Assembly (NCBI RefSeq): GCF_035938995.1
Contig: NZ_DASZGI010000050.1
Location: forward strand, 1 to 7,354
Length of the DNA: 7,354 nt
Reading direction: 5' to 3'
Source of the DNA: DASZGI01 sp035938995
GTDB lineage: Bacteria > Actinomycetota > Actinomycetes > Streptomycetales > Catenulisporaceae
Every line of letters starts with the position of its first letter. Positions within the stretch are counted from its first letter, which is position 1. The translations under genes and the position numbers were made by a program. Positions 6,801 through 7,354 of the stretch are shown here, one piece after another. The notes below the pieces were generated by a model that ran no database searches, was not told the DNA's origin, and saw nothing but the letters and a program-made list of their open reading frames with translations.

Positions 6801-7354
6801 CGGCGGGCGAGCGCGAGTTTCTTGGGCGTCGGATCGGCGATCGCGACGCGGCAGGCGCCCGGCATGTCAGAGACCTGCGCCATGAGCGAGTCGTCAGAGG
6901 CGTCGAGCAGCGCCGCGAGCGCGGCCGGGTCGGCGGCGGCGAGCTTTAGGATGCGCTCTTGCGGCGGCTGCGCGAGCACTGCCGGCGCGGCAGACGTCGG
7001 TGTCAGTGTCGGCGCCTGTTCGAGGACGACGTGCGCGTTGATGCCGCCAAATCCGAACGCGTTGACCCCGGCCCGGCGCGGCGTGCCGTTGCGCGGCCAG
7101 GGACGGGCCTCGGTGATCGGCTCGAACCGGGTCGCCTTGAGCTCGGGGTGCGGGTCGTCGCAGTGCAGGGTCGGCGGCAGGACACCGTGGTGGAGCGCGA
7201 GCGCGGCCTTGACCAGGCTCGCGATTCCGGCCGCAGGCATGGTGTGGCCGATCATCGACTTCACCGACCCGAGCGCGATCGGGTCGCCGTCGGGCGGGCC
7301 GAAGACCTCGGCGAGCGTCGTCACCTCGGCCCCGTCCCCGGCGGGTGTCGCAGT
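3893..7354 (-). CDS. Iterative polyketide/PUFA-type synthase KS-AT-DH-PPTase, 5' end outside window
   Basis: The visible 1153 residues are the C-terminal part of a larger synthase; the frame stays open to 7354, so the GTG at 7324 is internal. Numbering is from the first visible codon. The KS C-terminus (1-115) has GDGAEV, KSMIGH with Lys32 and His37, and GFGGINAHVVLE. The AT (about 216-520) has Ser296 in GHSVGE and His399 in FHTP. A helical, Pro/Ala-containing linker follows (521-623). A double-hotdog dehydratase (about 624-875) carries His639 (LLDHCFF) and Asp797 (ALLDN). An Sfp-type phosphopantetheinyl transferase (about 930-1140) has GIDVE and FTAKEAVGK. The order recalls enediyne PKSs (KS-AT-ACP-KR-DH-PPTase) and PUFA synthases, but ACP and KR are absent between AT and DH. 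An ACP is encoded immediately downstream. The product is likely an iteratively built acyl or polyketide chain; its structure cannot be predicted. Mostly confident on domains, less on family. Confidence 0.92.
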   Translation of the reverse strand, partial: TATPAGDGAEVTTLAEVFGPPDGDPIALGSVKSMIGHTMPAAGIASLVKAALALHHGVLPPTLHCDDPHPELKATRFEPITEARPWPRNGTPRRAGVNAFGFGGINAHVVLEQAPTLTPTSAAPAVLAQPPQERILKLAAADPAALAALLDASDDSLMAQVSDMPGACRVAIADPTPKKLALARRVLANGKPWRGRSDIWFSPQPLLADGSEGRIAFVFPGLEADFTPRVDDVAHRVGASIGDRSAGGIGQHSVGEHGVGEHSVGAHGVGVVEVGRLLARALDGMGVTPAAVAGHSVGEWTAMIHAGLFSGPAVDRFIEGFDPDSVRVPGLVFGALGTGADRVATTLADAKYSGIALSHDNAPNQCVVCGPEQQVDELIRDLRKRNVLCQVLPFRSGFHTPMLRPYLGPILDATAQFELHPPRIPVWSATIAAPFPGDEAAVRELFTRHLLEPVRFRQLIDAMYEAGFRVFVQAGTGALATVVDDVLSGRDHLAIAANAPQRDGLAQLRRVAAALWAEGMNVHELGERETPRRRGLPTKLDLGGALVSLDGRIPALSAARSPSAELSGLDALAAQQPVAAEVAALLRETAVSANAIIAARLARHRPAPQVEPAPQPTSRPVRSTRLTVDVNTMPYLLDHCFFKQREGWPDVSDLFPVVPATTVIHHMMEAAERSAPGHRPVAVHAARFDRWTAATPPVEIEITATPDPAAPGRLKIAFGSYARATIEVAPDFPRPPAPWPVDRSAQRAPETSAAQLYADRHMFHGPRFQGLTELTAIGDRHARGTIITPAAPGALLDNVGQLLGYWIMATHERRNVVFPVGMRRIAFFGPPPAPGTRLDCHIRIREVDDTDLVADAQLTIGGRVWAEFTGWTDRRFGSHPDTWAFERASGLATLSAAEPGDWFAVFDRWSDPASRDLRMRSYLSAAERADYESCPPRTRKQWLLGRIAVKDAARRHLWNSGFVEGPLYPAELRVWNEQSGKPRISGMHGMQVPPLEVSLAHCGEVGVALARPGGPHASGVGIDVEPLVPRDQTTRDFALSDAEQALLAELVAADPRPRDEAETLWFARFFTAKEAVGKAEGTGLAGNPRAFAVLSATESGLVVEARRGAPDPARRYQVHTAVLANPDDLPARTYTVAWTQGPDTPTHDQESDT
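3905..3909 (-). promoter_or_regulatory. Ribosome binding site of the ACP gene
   Basis: AGGAG on the minus strand, 8 nt before the ATG at 3896 and inside the last synthase codons. It decides the ACP start, ruling out longer readings of the same frame that would run into the synthase gene. Confidence 0.8.
3935..4567 (-). other. Integral Sfp-type phosphopantetheinyl transferase domain
   Basis: About 210 residues. RKQWLLGRIAVKDA leads into the fold. Magnesium and CoA ligands are visible in GVGIDVE (Asp1023, Glu1025) and WFARFFTAKEAVGKAEGTGL (Glu1074, Lys1078). Transfers 4'-phosphopantetheine from CoA to a carrier-protein serine, most likely Ser49 of the ACP encoded directly downstream. Confidence 0.9.
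4730..5485 (-). other. Polyketide-type dehydratase (DH) domain
   Basis: Double hotdog. The first half has PYLLDHCFF with His639 (codon 5438-5440), followed by FPVVPATTVIHHMMEAA, matching the HxxxGxxxxP and PGxxxxEMA elements of PKS dehydratases. The second half has FHGPRFQGLTEL and PGALLDNVGQLLGYW with Asp797. Both catalytic residues are present, so the domain should be active on beta-hydroxyacyl chains. Confidence 0.85.
5486..5794 (-). other. AT-DH linker without a recognisable ACP
   Basis: About 103 residues (521-623), Ala-, Arg- and Pro-rich. A predicted helical stretch (PVAAEVAALLRETAVSANAI) precedes a Pro-rich hinge. It has no DSL-like phosphopantetheine site and no Rossmann GxGxxG of a ketoreductase. 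This is where enediyne-type synthases carry ACP and KR. Confidence 0.6.
5795..6709 (-). other. Acyltransferase (AT) domain with atypical motifs
   Basis: Starts with AFVFPGLEADF, in the place of the usual FPGQGSQ. The nucleophile is Ser296 in AGHSVGEW (codon 6467-6469) and the catalytic His399 is in SGFHTPML. The end, FVQAGTGALATVVDDVL, matches the usual FVEVGPG close. The residue 25 positions after the serine, normally the arginine that binds the malonyl carboxylate, aligns with Phe (EGFDPDS). A pentapeptide repeat (246-275) sits between the first motif and the helix before the active serine. Confidence 0.85.
6530..6619 (-). repeat. 15-bp in-frame tandem repeat in the AT domain
   Basis: Four clear 15-bp units (6545-6604) encode QHSVG, EHGVG, EHSVG and AHGVG, flanked by degenerate units AGGIG and VVEVG. 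The period equals five codons, so gain or loss of a unit keeps the frame. Codons GGT, GAA and GTT inside the repeat are less GC-rich than the surroundings. The 11-mer CCGACGCTGTG (plus strand) occurs at two places in the repeat and again at the AT active-site codons (6462-6472). Confidence 0.9.
7010..7354 (-). other. KS domain, C-terminal part
   Basis: The first visible residues read TATPAGDGAEV, matching the canonical TGTxxGDxxEV loop of ketosynthases but with Ala in place of the middle Gly. The loop's catalytic His should lie just outside the window. The second catalytic His is present in KSMIGH (His37, preceded by Lys32), and the domain closes with GFGGINAHVVLE. The active-site Cys is not visible. 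Confidence 0.9.

Noticed and set aside
3893..7324. GTG at 7324 as the true start of the synthase
   Set aside because: The codons upstream continue the conserved KS loop (TATPAGDGAEV) to the window edge, so the gene starts outside.

Overview
The window looks like high-GC actinomycete DNA. The base composition is strongly GC-rich, codons mostly end in G or C, two genes seem to start with GTG, and genes are packed with 4-base stop/start overlaps. I cannot name the genus. No rRNA, tRNA, CRISPR array, insertion sequence or integrase is visible.

Layout: positions 1-92 are the leader of a plus-strand gene. Positions 93-1499 (+) encode a full-length GadB-type glutamate decarboxylase. A 13-bp hairpin at 1527-1559 separates it from a minus-strand operon that converges on it. 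Read in its own direction, from the right edge leftwards, the operon holds: (i) the C-terminal 1153 residues of a multidomain synthase (KS C-terminus, AT, DH, Sfp-type phosphopantetheinyl transferase), cut by the window edge at 7354; (ii) a free-standing 103-aa acyl carrier protein; (iii) an alpha/beta hydrolase; (iv) a GT1-type glycosyltransferase. Junctions are ATGA overlap, about 5 nt, and GTGA overlap, so the four genes very likely share one mRNA and are translationally coupled.

Inferred cooperation: the synthase builds a polyketide or fatty-acyl chain iteratively on the separate ACP, which its own C-terminal transferase would prime. The hydrolase would release or proofread the chain and the glycosyltransferase would add a sugar. 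The result would be a glycosylated polyketide or glycolipid. No ketoreductase is visible; it may lie beyond the right edge or act in trans. The decarboxylase may be an unrelated neighbour, or may supply GABA or acid tolerance; the sequence does not decide.

The most unusual points are: an in-frame 15-bp tandem repeat in the AT domain whose units (HSVG/HGVG) copy the residues around the AT catalytic serine; an AT that keeps its Ser and His but lacks the usual FPGQG glutamine and carboxylate-binding arginine; a KS-AT-DH-PPTase architecture with the ACP split off; and a hydrolase without the standard catalytic aspartate.
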